In this document: piece after piece, positions 8,921-17,805 of the stretch
Layout: each line of letters starts with the position of its first letter
How positions within the stretch are numbered: position 1 is the stretch's first letter
The notes under the pieces: generated by a model
What the model was told of the DNA's origin: nothing
Databases searched by the model: none
The model's input: the letters and a program-made list of their open reading frames with translations, nothing else
Position numbers and translations under genes: made by a program
NCBI GenBank assembly: GCA_024278955.1
Contig: JAJRSE010000139.1
Span: 1 to 64,000, forward strand
Direction: 5' to 3'
DNA length: 64,000 nt
DNA from: Planctomycetota bacterium
GTDB taxonomy: Bacteria; Planctomycetota; Planctomycetia; Pirellulales; Lacipirellulaceae

Positions 8921-9265
8921 GTGATCGGATTGGCTCAAAGCCTGCTGTTGTTTGCGCAAGACGAAGTATCAGCTTCTCCCTTTGGAGGCATGATGGTGCC
9001 GATGGCGATCATCATGGTGCTGTTTTACTTTATGATTCTTAGGCCGCAGAAAAACAAAGATCAGACGTTTCGCTCGATGATCGAAAGTCTGAAAGAAAAA
9101 GATCGAGTCGTTACGGTCGGCGGCATCCATGGCGTGGTGACCAATGTCCAGCGCGATCGCGACGAAGTGACGGTTCGTATCGACGAGTCGACGGGCACTA
9201 AAATTCGTATCGGGACCTCAGCCATTGCACGGCTTGTGACCGATGAAGATAAAGAAAAGAAATGA
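8921..9265 (+). CDS. yajC: Preprotein translocase accessory subunit YajC
   Basis: YajC is a small single-pass membrane protein of the SecDF-YajC complex that assists SecYEG export. The 114 residues show one transmembrane segment (MMVPMAIIMVLFYFMIL, about residues 23-39). The family signature RPQKNKDQ follows directly, then a small cytoplasmic domain with VVTVGGIHGVVTNV. Translation must begin at GTG 8921, since no in-frame ATG precedes the membrane segment. Its TGA overlaps the ATG of secDF (ATGA), indicating translational coupling. Confidence 0.95.
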   Translation: MIGLAQSLLLFAQDEVSASPFGGMMVPMAIIMVLFYFMILRPQKNKDQTFRSMIESLKEKDRVVTVGGIHGVVTNVQRDRDEVTVRIDESTGTKIRIGTSAIARLVTDEDKEKK

Positions 9266-12200
9266 ATAGTCACATTAACCACCAGCAAACCACCAACGCA
9301 TTGACGGGTTTTTCCACTATGGCGAGTACAAGCTACCTCAGTATTTTGAGGCCCAGTGTTCTGGGAGCCACGAAGGTGTGGCTATCACGGATGATTTTCG
9401 CGCTAGCATTGTTCTTAGGTACGATCGCGACTGGAGCAGTCTTTGCCCAAGAGGGCGACGCGGCCGAGGCAGAAGCGATACCAGCTCCAGCAGGGGTGGT
9501 CGACGCTACTGCTGACACGGCCGAGGCGGCAGAGGGTATCGAGTCGGCGCTGCCGGGCTTTCTTATGCTGGCCGTGGTGATTGCGATATTAGTTGTGCCG
9601 ATATTTATTGGCAGCCGAATGGCGAAATCGCTAAAAATGCCAGACCATGGTTGGAAAATCGCTTTGGGAATAGGCACGCTTATCGCTGCTGCGGTCGTGG
9701 TTTACCAGGGAGAAATCAAGTTTGGCCCCGACCTAAGCGGCGGAATCACGCTGATTTACGAACTACAAGATACTTCGGCCCAGGCCGACGGAGAGGGAGA
9801 TGCCTCGGGTGGTCGCGACCAGTCGGCAGCGGGGCAACGTCAGTTGGTCCAGCAGTTGATCGGTGCGCTGAGCGAGCGGGTCGATCCGAGTGGCACCAAG
9901 GAAGTGACCATTCGGGAATACGGGCTGGGGCAGATCGAGATTATCATCCCGAAAGCCAGCCAACAGGAACTCGATTTTATTGAGCGGCGTATTTATACCG
10001 CCGGTGCCTTGGAGTTTCGCATCACAGCTTCTCCGATTTTCAAGGAAGATCGAGAGATTATCGAGCTGGCAAAGCTGCTCCCCCCTGGTGAAAAGGAAGT
10101 GCGCATCGGCGACCAAAAGGTTGCCGAGTGGATGGAGTATAAGCTCGAAGAATTTGGCCCTCTTGAAGAAAAAGTGGACTTTATTGTGAAGCGAATGGCC
10201 GGCAAAGTGCCGCAGGCGCTTATTCTCACAAACGATGGCCTAGACGTGACTGGTAAGTACCTGAAACGCTCTTCTTCGAGCTTCGATGAGCAAGGCCGAC
10301 CCCAGGTCAATTTTACGTTTGATCAGCAAGGAGCGTTCAAATTTGGCCAACTCTCGGGTGGACATACGCCAAATAGCTCAGGGCAAACTTATCACTTGGG
10401 AATTATCCTTGATAAGCGATTGCTCTCGGCTCCTTCGATTCAGAGCAAAATCACTTCGCAAGGTCGAATTACGGGCTCAATGGGCAAGGAAGAAGTCGAC
10501 TTTGTTGTTGGCATTCTGAACGCAGGTAGCTTGCCCGCGACGCTGAATAAAGATCCGATCAGCCGCGAACAGATTAGCCCGACGCTCGGAGCCGAAACCG
10601 TAGAAATGGGCCGGACGGCGATTCTTTATTCTTTGATCGCCGTGATGATATTCATGACATTCTACTACCGGTTTGCTGGGATCGTGGCCTGCCTGGCTCT
10701 GGGAGCAAACTTGCTTTTGATCCTGGGATTCATGGTGCTTTTCAAGGCGGCGTTTACATTGCCAGGGCTTGCCGGTTTGGTACTGACAATCGGTATGTCG
10801 GTCGATGCAAATGTGCTGATCTTCGAACGAATTCGCGAAGAGCTTAGCCGAGGGGCCGCCTTGCGGATGGCTATTCGCAACGGCTTCGCACGTGCGACGC
10901 AAACCATTGTCGACGCGAATGTTACGACCCTGATTACGGCGATCGTGATTTACAAGATTGCTCCGGACAACGTCAAAGGTTTCGGCGTAACCTTGATCAT
11001 CGGTATCGTGATGAGTATGTACACGGCGATTTTCTTGTCGCGGCTAGTGTTTGATATTGCAGAGAAGACCCGAAGCATCAAGCAGCTTGGCATGGCGCAG
11101 ATTATCGGAAAAACCAGTATCAACTTTCTTGGGAAACGCGTTGTTTGTGGCTTTGCCTCGCTCGTGTTGATTGCTGTGGGGCTGTTTGCCGTTGTCAATC
11201 GTGGTACTGATCTGCTGAATATCGACTTCACTGGCGGTAGCTCGGTAACGATGGTTTTTAACGACGACCAGTCGATGCCTTATTCCGAAGTGAAGACAAA
11301 GCTTGGCGAGACCGTTTTGGCTGACAAGAATCTTTCGTTGGTTGAAGTGGGGAACACCCAAACTCGGTTTACCGTAAGTTGTACCGAACAGGATGTGAAC
11401 GCCGTACAGGAGATCCTGCACGAAACTTTCGGCGACCAATTGAAAACCTACAATATCGAACTGGAAGAGGTGAGTTCGATAGAGGGTCAGGCGAGTCGTC
11501 TTTTGCCGGCGAAACGCTCGCAAATAATGCTTGCCAATTTCCAAGAGAATTCTGACGAAACGGAACCCGCCCCGAACGAGGAACCCGCCCCGAACGAGGA
11601 ACCAGCGAACGAGGAACCAGCGAACGAGGAAGCGGCAGTTGAAGAAGCGATCGAAGAAACTGAAACCGAAGAGCCAGCTACAGAGGAACCGGCAACCGAA
11701 GAACCTGCGGTAGAGCAAGCTGCTCCGGTCGAGCCGGCGAAGGTGGTTGACGTCTATGCTGGTGGCACGAAGGCGGGCCTTAACTTTAGCCTAGGCGACG
11801 GTCTCGAAGGCGACTCGGGCATTGGTTTCGAGTCGGTCAAACAGCTAGTCCAAGATGCCTTGGATGCTACGGGGCATAGCGGCACAGCACTTGAGGTTTC
11901 TAATCCTGATTACCAAGCAGGGAGTGCCCGGCGTTTTTCCGTTTGGCAAGTCAAGATTGCCTTGCCCGAGGCTGAGGCTCGCCTAGTGCTCGATAAGCTG
12001 AAACTAACGGCCAGTAGCCAGCCACTTTACCCACTGGCAAATAAGATTGGTGGCCGCGTGGCTGGTGACATGAAAACCAAAGCAATTGCTGCGATCGTCA
12101 TCTCGCTGGTAGGAATTGTTGCCTATATTTGGTTCCGATTTCAGAATGTTGCCTACGGCTTGGCGGCGGTTGTGGCTCTGATTCACGACGTGTTGATTAC

Positions 12201-12645
12201 ACTTGGTATGATTGCGATCAGTGCTTTTGTGGTGAACAGCATTCCGGGCCTTGCCGATACGTTGATGATCGAGAAATTCCAGATCAGCCTGCCGATTGTT
12301 GCTGCATTTTTGACGATCATTGGTTATTCGCTCAATGATACCATCGTTGTGTTCGACCGCATCCGTGAAGTCAAAGGGAAGAGTCCGAAGTTTACGAGCG
12401 AGATTATCAACAACAGCATAAACCAAACATTGGCTCGGACGTTGCTTACTTCGCTGACGACTTTGTTGTCGGTTATCTTGCTTTACGTTTTGGGCGGCGA
12501 CGGCATTCATGGGTTCGCTTACTCGTTGGTGATCGGCGTGATTGTTGGTACCTATAGCTCGGTCTTTATCGCCTCGCCGGCTCTGCTTTGGATGAGCCAG
12601 AGAGCCGAAGCATCGACGACCAAGCCTGGGGCTAAAGCTGCGTAG
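9262..12645 (+). CDS. secDF: Fused protein-export membrane protein SecDF with acidic repeat linker
   Basis: This 1,127-residue SecD-SecF fusion uses the proton gradient to pull proteins out of the SecYEG channel. An N-terminal hydrophobic segment ending in VFAQ (about 45-66) looks like an extra signal anchor. The SecD half begins around 105 and contains DLSGGITL and the TM4-5 GMSVDANVLIFERIREE motif. The SecF half contains NIDFTGGSS and GYSLNDTIVVFDRIREV. Residues about 764-827, inside the first periplasmic domain of SecF, are a low-complexity insert of Glu-Pro-Ala repeats (EEPAPNEEPANEEP type), encoded by tandem DNA repeats at about 11565-11720. Fusions are known in Gram-positives and planctomycetes; a long acidic insert at this site is unusual. 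It is translationally coupled to yajC. Confidence 0.95.
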   Translation: MNSHINHQQTTNALTGFSTMASTSYLSILRPSVLGATKVWLSRMIFALALFLGTIATGAVFAQEGDAAEAEAIPAPAGVVDATADTAEAAEGIESALPGFLMLAVVIAILVVPIFIGSRMAKSLKMPDHGWKIALGIGTLIAAAVVVYQGEIKFGPDLSGGITLIYELQDTSAQADGEGDASGGRDQSAAGQRQLVQQLIGALSERVDPSGTKEVTIREYGLGQIEIIIPKASQQELDFIERRIYTAGALEFRITASPIFKEDREIIELAKLLPPGEKEVRIGDQKVAEWMEYKLEEFGPLEEKVDFIVKRMAGKVPQALILTNDGLDVTGKYLKRSSSSFDEQGRPQVNFTFDQQGAFKFGQLSGGHTPNSSGQTYHLGIILDKRLLSAPSIQSKITSQGRITGSMGKEEVDFVVGILNAGSLPATLNKDPISREQISPTLGAETVEMGRTAILYSLIAVMIFMTFYYRFAGIVACLALGANLLLILGFMVLFKAAFTLPGLAGLVLTIGMSVDANVLIFERIREELSRGAALRMAIRNGFARATQTIVDANVTTLITAIVIYKIAPDNVKGFGVTLIIGIVMSMYTAIFLSRLVFDIAEKTRSIKQLGMAQIIGKTSINFLGKRVVCGFASLVLIAVGLFAVVNRGTDLLNIDFTGGSSVTMVFNDDQSMPYSEVKTKLGETVLADKNLSLVEVGNTQTRFTVSCTEQDVNAVQEILHETFGDQLKTYNIELEEVSSIEGQASRLLPAKRSQIMLANFQENSDETEPAPNEEPAPNEEPANEEPANEEAAVEEAIEETETEEPATEEPATEEPAVEQAAPVEPAKVVDVYAGGTKAGLNFSLGDGLEGDSGIGFESVKQLVQDALDATGHSGTALEVSNPDYQAGSARRFSVWQVKIALPEAEARLVLDKLKLTASSQPLYPLANKIGGRVAGDMKTKAIAAIVISLVGIVAYIWFRFQNVAYGLAAVVALIHDVLITLGMIAISAFVVNSIPGLADTLMIEKFQISLPIVAAFLTIIGYSLNDTIVVFDRIREVKGKSPKFTSEIINNSINQTLARTLLTSLTTLLSVILLYVLGGDGIHGFAYSLVIGVIVGTYSSVFIASPALLWMSQRAEASTTKPGAKAA

Positions 12646-12847
12646 CAAACGCCGTCGACGAACTTAACTTCCTTCTGCCAGGGTGCCACCGGCGGAAGCC
12701 AACGCTTCTGTGTTGTCGGCAAGGCTTGCGCGACCGGAGTAATCTTCCTCCCGTATTGAGGCAAGAGGAGCTCTTGACGGAAGCGACTCAACCACGGTGT
12801 CCAGATGGTCCGAAAATGAGAATAGGGCCTGATGGAGTACCGATGCA

Positions 12848-13483
12848 GTGAGCCGAGTGAAAAAACTTCTGATCGTGGGATTGGTGCTTGCCGTGGGCAC
12901 GGGCTTGGCATGGCCTTTTCGTAAGACCGGCTCGCTTGAAAATACGGCACAGCCGAGCCCGATTTCTCCCTTGCCGACCTACGAGTCGCTGGCCTCTGAT
13001 GGCGGCCTCACCGATCCTCTGCCGAGCCCCCATCCTTTGCCGAGAGAAGACCCAGGCCCGCGACATGTTGTGGCAAAAATGGCAAGTACGGGTGATTCGA
13101 CGATTACGCCCACGCGCGAGCTGGGCGATACGAGCTTTGATTTGGCCAATCACCCGGCTTTGTCTCATCGGCCAATTGTGAATTCGCCGGAGGCTATCTC
13201 CCCGACGGCTTCACAAAAACCGAGGGCCCGGCAGACGGAAGCCGGTTCGCGGCCAGCGTATGCAACTGCTGAAGTGGCGCCCGAACAGGAGAGGTTGCTT
13301 GAAGTTGTCCATGTGGTTCGCAATACGGACACGCTGGAGAAGCTTGCAAAGCGATACTTAGGCGACAAAGGCCGGGCGCTTGAGATCTTTGATTTGAATC
13401 GTGAGCAACTTTCAAACCCTCATCTATTGCCGATTGGAGCGAAGCTGAGAATTCCTGCTCGACCTGTGAGAGAGTCAGATTGA
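12848..13483 (+). CDS. Membrane-anchored LysM-domain protein
   Basis: The 211 residues begin with an N-terminal signal anchor (KKLLIVGLVLAVGTGLAWPF), followed by a Pro/Ser-rich spacer of about 130 residues and a single C-terminal LysM domain (about 158-205: VVRNTDTLEKLAKRYLGD … LPIGAKLRIP). LysM domains bind N-acetylglucosamine chains such as peptidoglycan, so the protein probably contacts the cell wall from the inner-membrane surface. The start is GTG at 12848 with GGAG about 10 bases upstream. It lies downstream of secDF on the same strand but 200 bases away. No catalytic domain is present. Confidence 0.75.
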   Translation: MSRVKKLLIVGLVLAVGTGLAWPFRKTGSLENTAQPSPISPLPTYESLASDGGLTDPLPSPHPLPREDPGPRHVVAKMASTGDSTITPTRELGDTSFDLANHPALSHRPIVNSPEAISPTASQKPRARQTEAGSRPAYATAEVAPEQERLLEVVHVVRNTDTLEKLAKRYLGDKGRALEIFDLNREQLSNPHLLPIGAKLRIPARPVRESD

Positions 13484-13528
13484 GGCGGGGGCGTTCCCTT
13501 ACGGTCGCGCGGCTTGATGCCGAAAACT

Positions 13529-14473
13529 CTAGTTTTGGATGCGTTTGATCCACTCGTAATCTTTCTGCGATAGCCGAGCGTCTAGGAAGAAGTCTAACTT
13601 GGGTAGCATGTTGAAGTCGGGATTAGTTAGCAGCCGAGTGCCTTTTAGACTTGTTGGCAGGGCAAAAATGAAGAGGTCTTGTCGTTCGCGTCGCTGTGCC
13701 AGGGGCGGAGTTTTATGGTACTTCGATAAAAGCTTATGCACATTCTTGGTGTCTTTTGCGGCAGCGGCGTCCTGGGCTCCGTAGAGAAGCAAGACCGAGA
13801 TACGCTGTCGGACGTCCGGGTTTTTGAAAGCTCTCATAATCGACAACCCCCCCACGCTTCGTTTGGGCGAAGCAAGAATCAAGGCTTTGACGTCTTGCCC
13901 TTGCTTTACGTTGGCGAGCGGTGGCACACTCCAGTCGTAGCCGGCGTAAGCGGCTGCCACGTTGGCGCCCAAGCCGGAGCCCATCAAGCAAAGTTTGTTG
14001 AGGTTGAGCTCTCCAGCGTCATTTTTGCGACGCAAAAAAGTACGCACGGCTTCCATGTCTTGGAGGACCATGTTTTGGTAATCGACCGGTTTGAGTCGTT
14101 CCGATTCGAGTTGCCGCGTCTGCCCTCCCCTGCCGTGTTGAGTTTTGCTTTCGCCGTGTCCGCGAAGATCAACCGTTAGCACGGCATGGGATTGGAGTTC
14201 TTGGCCGACAGGATTCTGAAGTTCTCGAGCCAAGGCGTTGAAGACGGCACGGTTTTCGTTGAGGTCGTGTAGTATGACGATCGGCACGGCATCGCGACCG
14301 AGATTGCTCGAGTAGTAGGTGGCTCCCAGCTTGAAGCCATCTTTGGTTTTAAGGCGGACGTCTTCAGATTCGCCTGGCTGCGAGGCCGACTGTGCTGTTG
14401 CGAGTTGCCCTTGCAATACGAGACCGCAAGCGAGAAAAAGGAGAGTCCATTTGAGAGTCTGGAAAATGCGCAT
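13529..14473 (-). CDS. Secreted alpha/beta-hydrolase-fold protein lacking the usual nucleophile
   Basis: The 314 residues begin with a clear signal peptide (KWTLLFLACGLVLQGQLATA). The alpha/beta-hydrolase fold is visible as PIVILHDLNENRAVF (oxyanion strand), VLTVDLRGHGES and a nucleophile-elbow strand KLCLMGSGLGANVAA. In the elbow the position that should be Ser, Cys or Asp (G-x-Nu-x-G) is Gly, and no obvious catalytic His follows the late YGAQD strand, where the acid residue would sit. The protein therefore probably keeps the fold without esterase activity, acting for example as a binding or scaffolding protein. It converges with the LysM gene, with 45 bases between the stops. Confidence 0.7.
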   Translation of the reverse strand: MRIFQTLKWTLLFLACGLVLQGQLATAQSASQPGESEDVRLKTKDGFKLGATYYSSNLGRDAVPIVILHDLNENRAVFNALARELQNPVGQELQSHAVLTVDLRGHGESKTQHGRGGQTRQLESERLKPVDYQNMVLQDMEAVRTFLRRKNDAGELNLNKLCLMGSGLGANVAAAYAGYDWSVPPLANVKQGQDVKALILASPKRSVGGLSIMRAFKNPDVRQRISVLLLYGAQDAAAAKDTKNVHKLLSKYHKTPPLAQRRERQDLFIFALPTSLKGTRLLTNPDFNMLPKLDFFLDARLSQKDYEWIKRIQN

Positions 14474-14600
14474 ATTTACCTCAGAAGTTAGCTCTTAGCT
14501 ATACGTAGTTTGAGCGAAAGCAGTTCGTTTGTGCTTCCCCCTCCCTCCTATAATACCTTGCCAGGAGGTTGAGGGCACGAGCAATAGGTTCGTGAAATAG

Positions 14601-14645
14601 AGGCGGAAGCCGGCGATCTCCAGACGCAACTGCGGGCTTCCGCCT
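14601..14645. repeat. Palindromic repeat AGGCGGAAGCC…GGCTTCCGCCT
   Basis: An 11-bp inverted repeat flanks a spacer of about 22 bases. It sits in the divergent spacer between the hydrolase-like gene and the VWA gene. A partial relative (CCGGCGGAAGCCAACG) lies near 12690. It may be a REP-like element rather than an operator. Confidence 0.45.
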
Positions 14646-14711
14646 ACGGCTAGCGATTTCCAGGAGGTCGACGTGGCGTCGTGCTTGCTCTGATCTTCGG
14701 TATTGGTCAGA

Positions 14712-16733
14712 ATGAAGGGGCGAAGGCGACCTGGAACAGACCTTGGATTTTGGATGACTGTCTTTCAAAAATTTGCAAGTTTTCGAGAACTGTTGAGCGG
14801 GAAATCTCTGTTCCCAGTTCGCGACGGCTTGGCATGGTCCACGAGCTTAGGGCTGCATCTGCTACTGCTCGTCGGGTTGGCAACAGCGACGCTCGTGATT
14901 GATCGGGGACGCGAGGAGTTAGACCTCTCTTACACGCTTCCCGAGTTTCTCGAAGAAGAGCCTTTGCCACAGGAATTCCTTGCCTCGGATGAGCCGCAAG
15001 AAGACTTCGGTGCGTTGAGTCAGGATGGCGACGACTCGGCTCGTGCCGCTGCGATGGTGGTCGCAGATGAGTCGCTGGTGGTTTTCGAGTCGGAACCGAT
15101 TACCGACTACGGAGAGCGGCTGACGGTTGAAGTTGCAGCCCCTGTTTTTCAGGGACCTGAGCTGACCGAAGACATTTCGGTTCAAGGGCTCGGGAGTGTC
15201 GGAACCACGGGGGCGATGGGGGCGATTGATCTGATAACTCGCGAGATTCTTACCTCGGTTGAACAACAGCCGACCCTGGTGGTTTGGTTGTTTGATCAAT
15301 CGGGAAGTCTGCGAGACGAACGTGCAAAAATCCTGAAACGGTTCCATGGTATCTACGAGCAACTGGGAGTGATCGAGGCGTCGAAGAACCCGGCGTTTGA
15401 GAAACATCGAGATAAGCCGTTGCTGACCGCGGTCGTTGGGTTCGGAGAGTCGCCGATGATGCTGACACCAACAGCGACCGACAAGATCGAAGAGATCGAA
15501 GCGGCGGTCAAAGCGATTAAGGATGATAAAACGGGGCGAGAGAATGTTTTTCGAGCGGTGGGCATGGTGGCAGAAAAGTTTCGCGGCTACCGGCTGGCTC
15601 GCAATGGGCGTCGAAATGTGATGATTGTGGTTTTTACCGACGAGTCGGGGGACGACGCGGAGCTAGCCGACGCAACGATAGACCACTGCCGCAAACTGGC
15701 GATGCCGGTTTACGTGGTAGGCCGCCCTGCCCCGTTGGGTCGGCGGACGGCTTATGTGAAGTGGGTTGATCCAGATCCGAATTTCGATCAACGTCCTCAG
15801 TGGGTTCCCGTTAATTTGGGACCAGAAACCGTGATGCCTGAGCGGCTTAAACTCCACTTCCTTGGCGATGGCGAGGACGACGACTTGCTTGACTCGGGCT
15901 ACGGGCCATACACTCTGACTCGTCTGTGTTACGAAACCGGGGGGCTGTATTTTGCTTCGCATCCGAATCGCAAGGTGGGCCGCCGGGTAAGCGGACGCGA
16001 GACGGAAGAATTGGCATCCCATATTTCGGCGTTTTTTGATCCTGAGATTATGCGACGTTACCAGCCCGACTATGTTTCGATTCAAGAGTACGAGCATAGG
16101 CTGAAAGCCAACCGGGCGTGCCAAGCGTTGGTCGAAGCGTCTCAGCTTTCTTGGACGTCGCCGATCGAGGATGTACGAATGCGATTTCCGAAACGAGACG
16201 AAGCGCGGCTTGCCGAGATTCTATCTCGTGCCCAGCGAGCGGCGGCACTTCGACAGCCGAAGATCGATCAGCTTTGCCAGATTCTTTTGGGCGGAGAGTC
16301 AGATCGCGAAAAGATCGAGAGCCCACGTTGGCAAGCCGGGTTCGATCTAGCACTCGGTCGGGCCTTGGCGGCGAAAGTTCGTACCGAAGGGTACAATGCG
16401 AGCCTCGCCCTCGCGAAGCAAGGCATGGTTTTTGAGAAAGAGAAGAGCAACACTTGGGTGCTGGCCACCGCCGATTCTTATGCGAATAGCAGTCTGGAGA
16501 AGCTTGCTAAGAAGTCGCACGAGTTTCTTGAACGTGTGGTGAATAAACACCCAGAAACGCCCTGGGCGATGCTTGCGTCGCGAGAGCTTGAGTCTCCGCT
16601 GGGCTGGCGTTGGAAGGAGGGGTATACGAACCTTCCTCCCCTGCCCGGAATGAGCGGCAATATGCCACGACCAGAGCCGCGTACGCCTCGAAAGCCGACG
16701 GGCCCTCCACGTCGGAGTCCGCCTCCGCTGTAG
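14712..16733 (+). CDS. Membrane-anchored von Willebrand factor A domain protein
   Basis: The protein has about 673 residues, with one transmembrane segment near 40-62 (LGLHLLLLVGLATATLVI) and an acidic linker. A VWA domain of roughly 180-360 residues follows, with the metal-ion site DQSGS at about 195-199 and a later VFTDESGDD strand. Beyond that are a helical region and a Pro/Arg-rich tail (PRTPRKPTGPPRRSPPPL). VWA domains bind partner proteins through a divalent metal; large extracytoplasmic VWA proteins are numerous in planctomycetes. The start is uncertain: ATG 14712 is chosen over a TTG three codons earlier, and ATG 14757 is possible. No operon partner is evident. Confidence 0.75.
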   Translation: MKGRRRPGTDLGFWMTVFQKFASFRELLSGKSLFPVRDGLAWSTSLGLHLLLLVGLATATLVIDRGREELDLSYTLPEFLEEEPLPQEFLASDEPQEDFGALSQDGDDSARAAAMVVADESLVVFESEPITDYGERLTVEVAAPVFQGPELTEDISVQGLGSVGTTGAMGAIDLITREILTSVEQQPTLVVWLFDQSGSLRDERAKILKRFHGIYEQLGVIEASKNPAFEKHRDKPLLTAVVGFGESPMMLTPTATDKIEEIEAAVKAIKDDKTGRENVFRAVGMVAEKFRGYRLARNGRRNVMIVVFTDESGDDAELADATIDHCRKLAMPVYVVGRPAPLGRRTAYVKWVDPDPNFDQRPQWVPVNLGPETVMPERLKLHFLGDGEDDDLLDSGYGPYTLTRLCYETGGLYFASHPNRKVGRRVSGRETEELASHISAFFDPEIMRRYQPDYVSIQEYEHRLKANRACQALVEASQLSWTSPIEDVRMRFPKRDEARLAEILSRAQRAAALRQPKIDQLCQILLGGESDREKIESPRWQAGFDLALGRALAAKVRTEGYNASLALAKQGMVFEKEKSNTWVLATADSYANSSLEKLAKKSHEFLERVVNKHPETPWAMLASRELESPLGWRWKEGYTNLPPLPGMSGNMPRPEPRTPRKPTGPPRRSPPPL

Positions 16734-16820
16734 TTTTCTCGGGCGTTTTTGAATTTTTCTGTGACCGATTACGATTGCTGATCGCAATGCGTGGCGCCGC
16801 CGTTAGCGAATTGGTCTGCG

Positions 16821-17489
16821 TTATTCGTTGGCTACGGCATCGAGTGCGAATGCGGCGTTGGGGCTGTGCTTGTAAAAGTGGATTGCAATTTGAGTGGAGA
16901 CGATGTCGACAAATTGCCTTTGGAATTGTTGAACCGGTTTATCGGCGGAGGGAATCCCGCTGTTACGAGGGAACAAGATTTGGCCGATGTTGAGTTCCCA
17001 GACAGGATCGTCTGGCTTTTCCATGTCGTAAACCATGACGTTGATTTCGGCATCGCCTTGGTAGAGAGTTGCACCTTTGTGAAGATCGAAGTTATCAAGT
17101 TCGATGTAAACAACGCGTGTTGCCTTGACGGCACGGCCTAGCTCTTTGTAGTTGTCCCAATCTTGCTCATCGACCCAATTGTCGACTTCGGTATGGCTGA
17201 CCATTTCGATGCCATTGACATTTTTGGCTAGCTGCTTGCTTACGCGTTTGCCAATGTTACGAGCCGCACCAGCATGGCGATATTCGTTGGACGAAGGTGG
17301 CCTGCACACCACGACAACGCGCTGGTCTTCGAGCGCATCGCAATCGGCAGGCACGACATTGCCGCCTTGCCAGAGATAGATACCCGTGGCCAAGATTGTG
17401 TGAACACAACCGGTGGTTGCTAAGGAGGCAAATGCGAGGAGCAGCATCAGCGAGGCTTTGTTGATTCGAGAGAAAGAGCGGTCCATCAT
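16821..17489 (-). CDS. Putative lipoprotein of unknown function
   Basis: The 222 residues begin with a lipoprotein signal peptide (SLMLLLAFASLATTGC, Cys at about 28). The mature part has alternating strands and helices, with segments such as QRVVVVCRPPSSNEY and ATRVVYIELDNFDLHKGATLYQGDAEINVMVYD. Such a layout suggests a small alpha/beta lipoprotein, but I do not recognise the family. AGGAAAG lies directly upstream of the ATG. It is convergent with the VWA gene. Confidence 0.65.
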   Translation of the reverse strand: MMDRSFSRINKASLMLLLAFASLATTGCVHTILATGIYLWQGGNVVPADCDALEDQRVVVVCRPPSSNEYRHAGAARNIGKRVSKQLAKNVNGIEMVSHTEVDNWVDEQDWDNYKELGRAVKATRVVYIELDNFDLHKGATLYQGDAEINVMVYDMEKPDDPVWELNIGQILFPRNSGIPSADKPVQQFQRQFVDIVSTQIAIHFYKHSPNAAFALDAVANE

Positions 17490-17529
17490 TCTTTCCTAAC
17501 GGTATTGGTTAGTACAAAAAGTTGGGTGA

Positions 17530-17703
17530 TTAACTTAGAGCTGGTTTCAAAAATCTATTTTCTCGGTAGAGATGCCATTGTGTTTTGAAACCGGCACGAG
17601 GAGCGGCGATCAACAGTACCAAGCCTACGATCGCCAGACCTGCAAGTGCTAGCCGAATGGAAATCGACAGCTTTGGGGACGGCGTTGTTGGGGCTTGGGA
17701 CAC
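17530..17703 (-). CDS. Possible 57-residue membrane peptide downstream of ymdB
   Basis: From the GTG at 17703 the frame reads a polar, Pro/Thr-rich start, one hydrophobic segment (RLALAGLAIVGLVLLIAA, residues 17-34) and a basic tail ending at TAA 17530. It is in the same reading frame as ymdB. After the ymdB stop (TAA at 17806-17808) there is no further stop for about 90 codons, so the frame could also be an in-frame extension. No ribosome-binding site is clear. It may be a real small protein or chance. Confidence 0.3.
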   Translation of the reverse strand: MSQAPTTPSPKLSISIRLALAGLAIVGLVLLIAAPRAGFKTQWHLYRENRFLKPALS

Positions 17704-17805
17704 AGCAACCCAAGGGTTGAAAAGCGGAGCGAAAGATAGCCGAGCAGCGCCGCCTCGGCAAGGCGAATCGAGCGGCAGAATCAGCCGGCGTGCTAGCAGT
17801 CGATT

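Noticed and set aside
11044..11718. 224-codon minus-strand frame inside secDF
   Set aside because: It is the antisense of the Glu-Pro repeat region and SecF; repeats create long antisense frames by chance.
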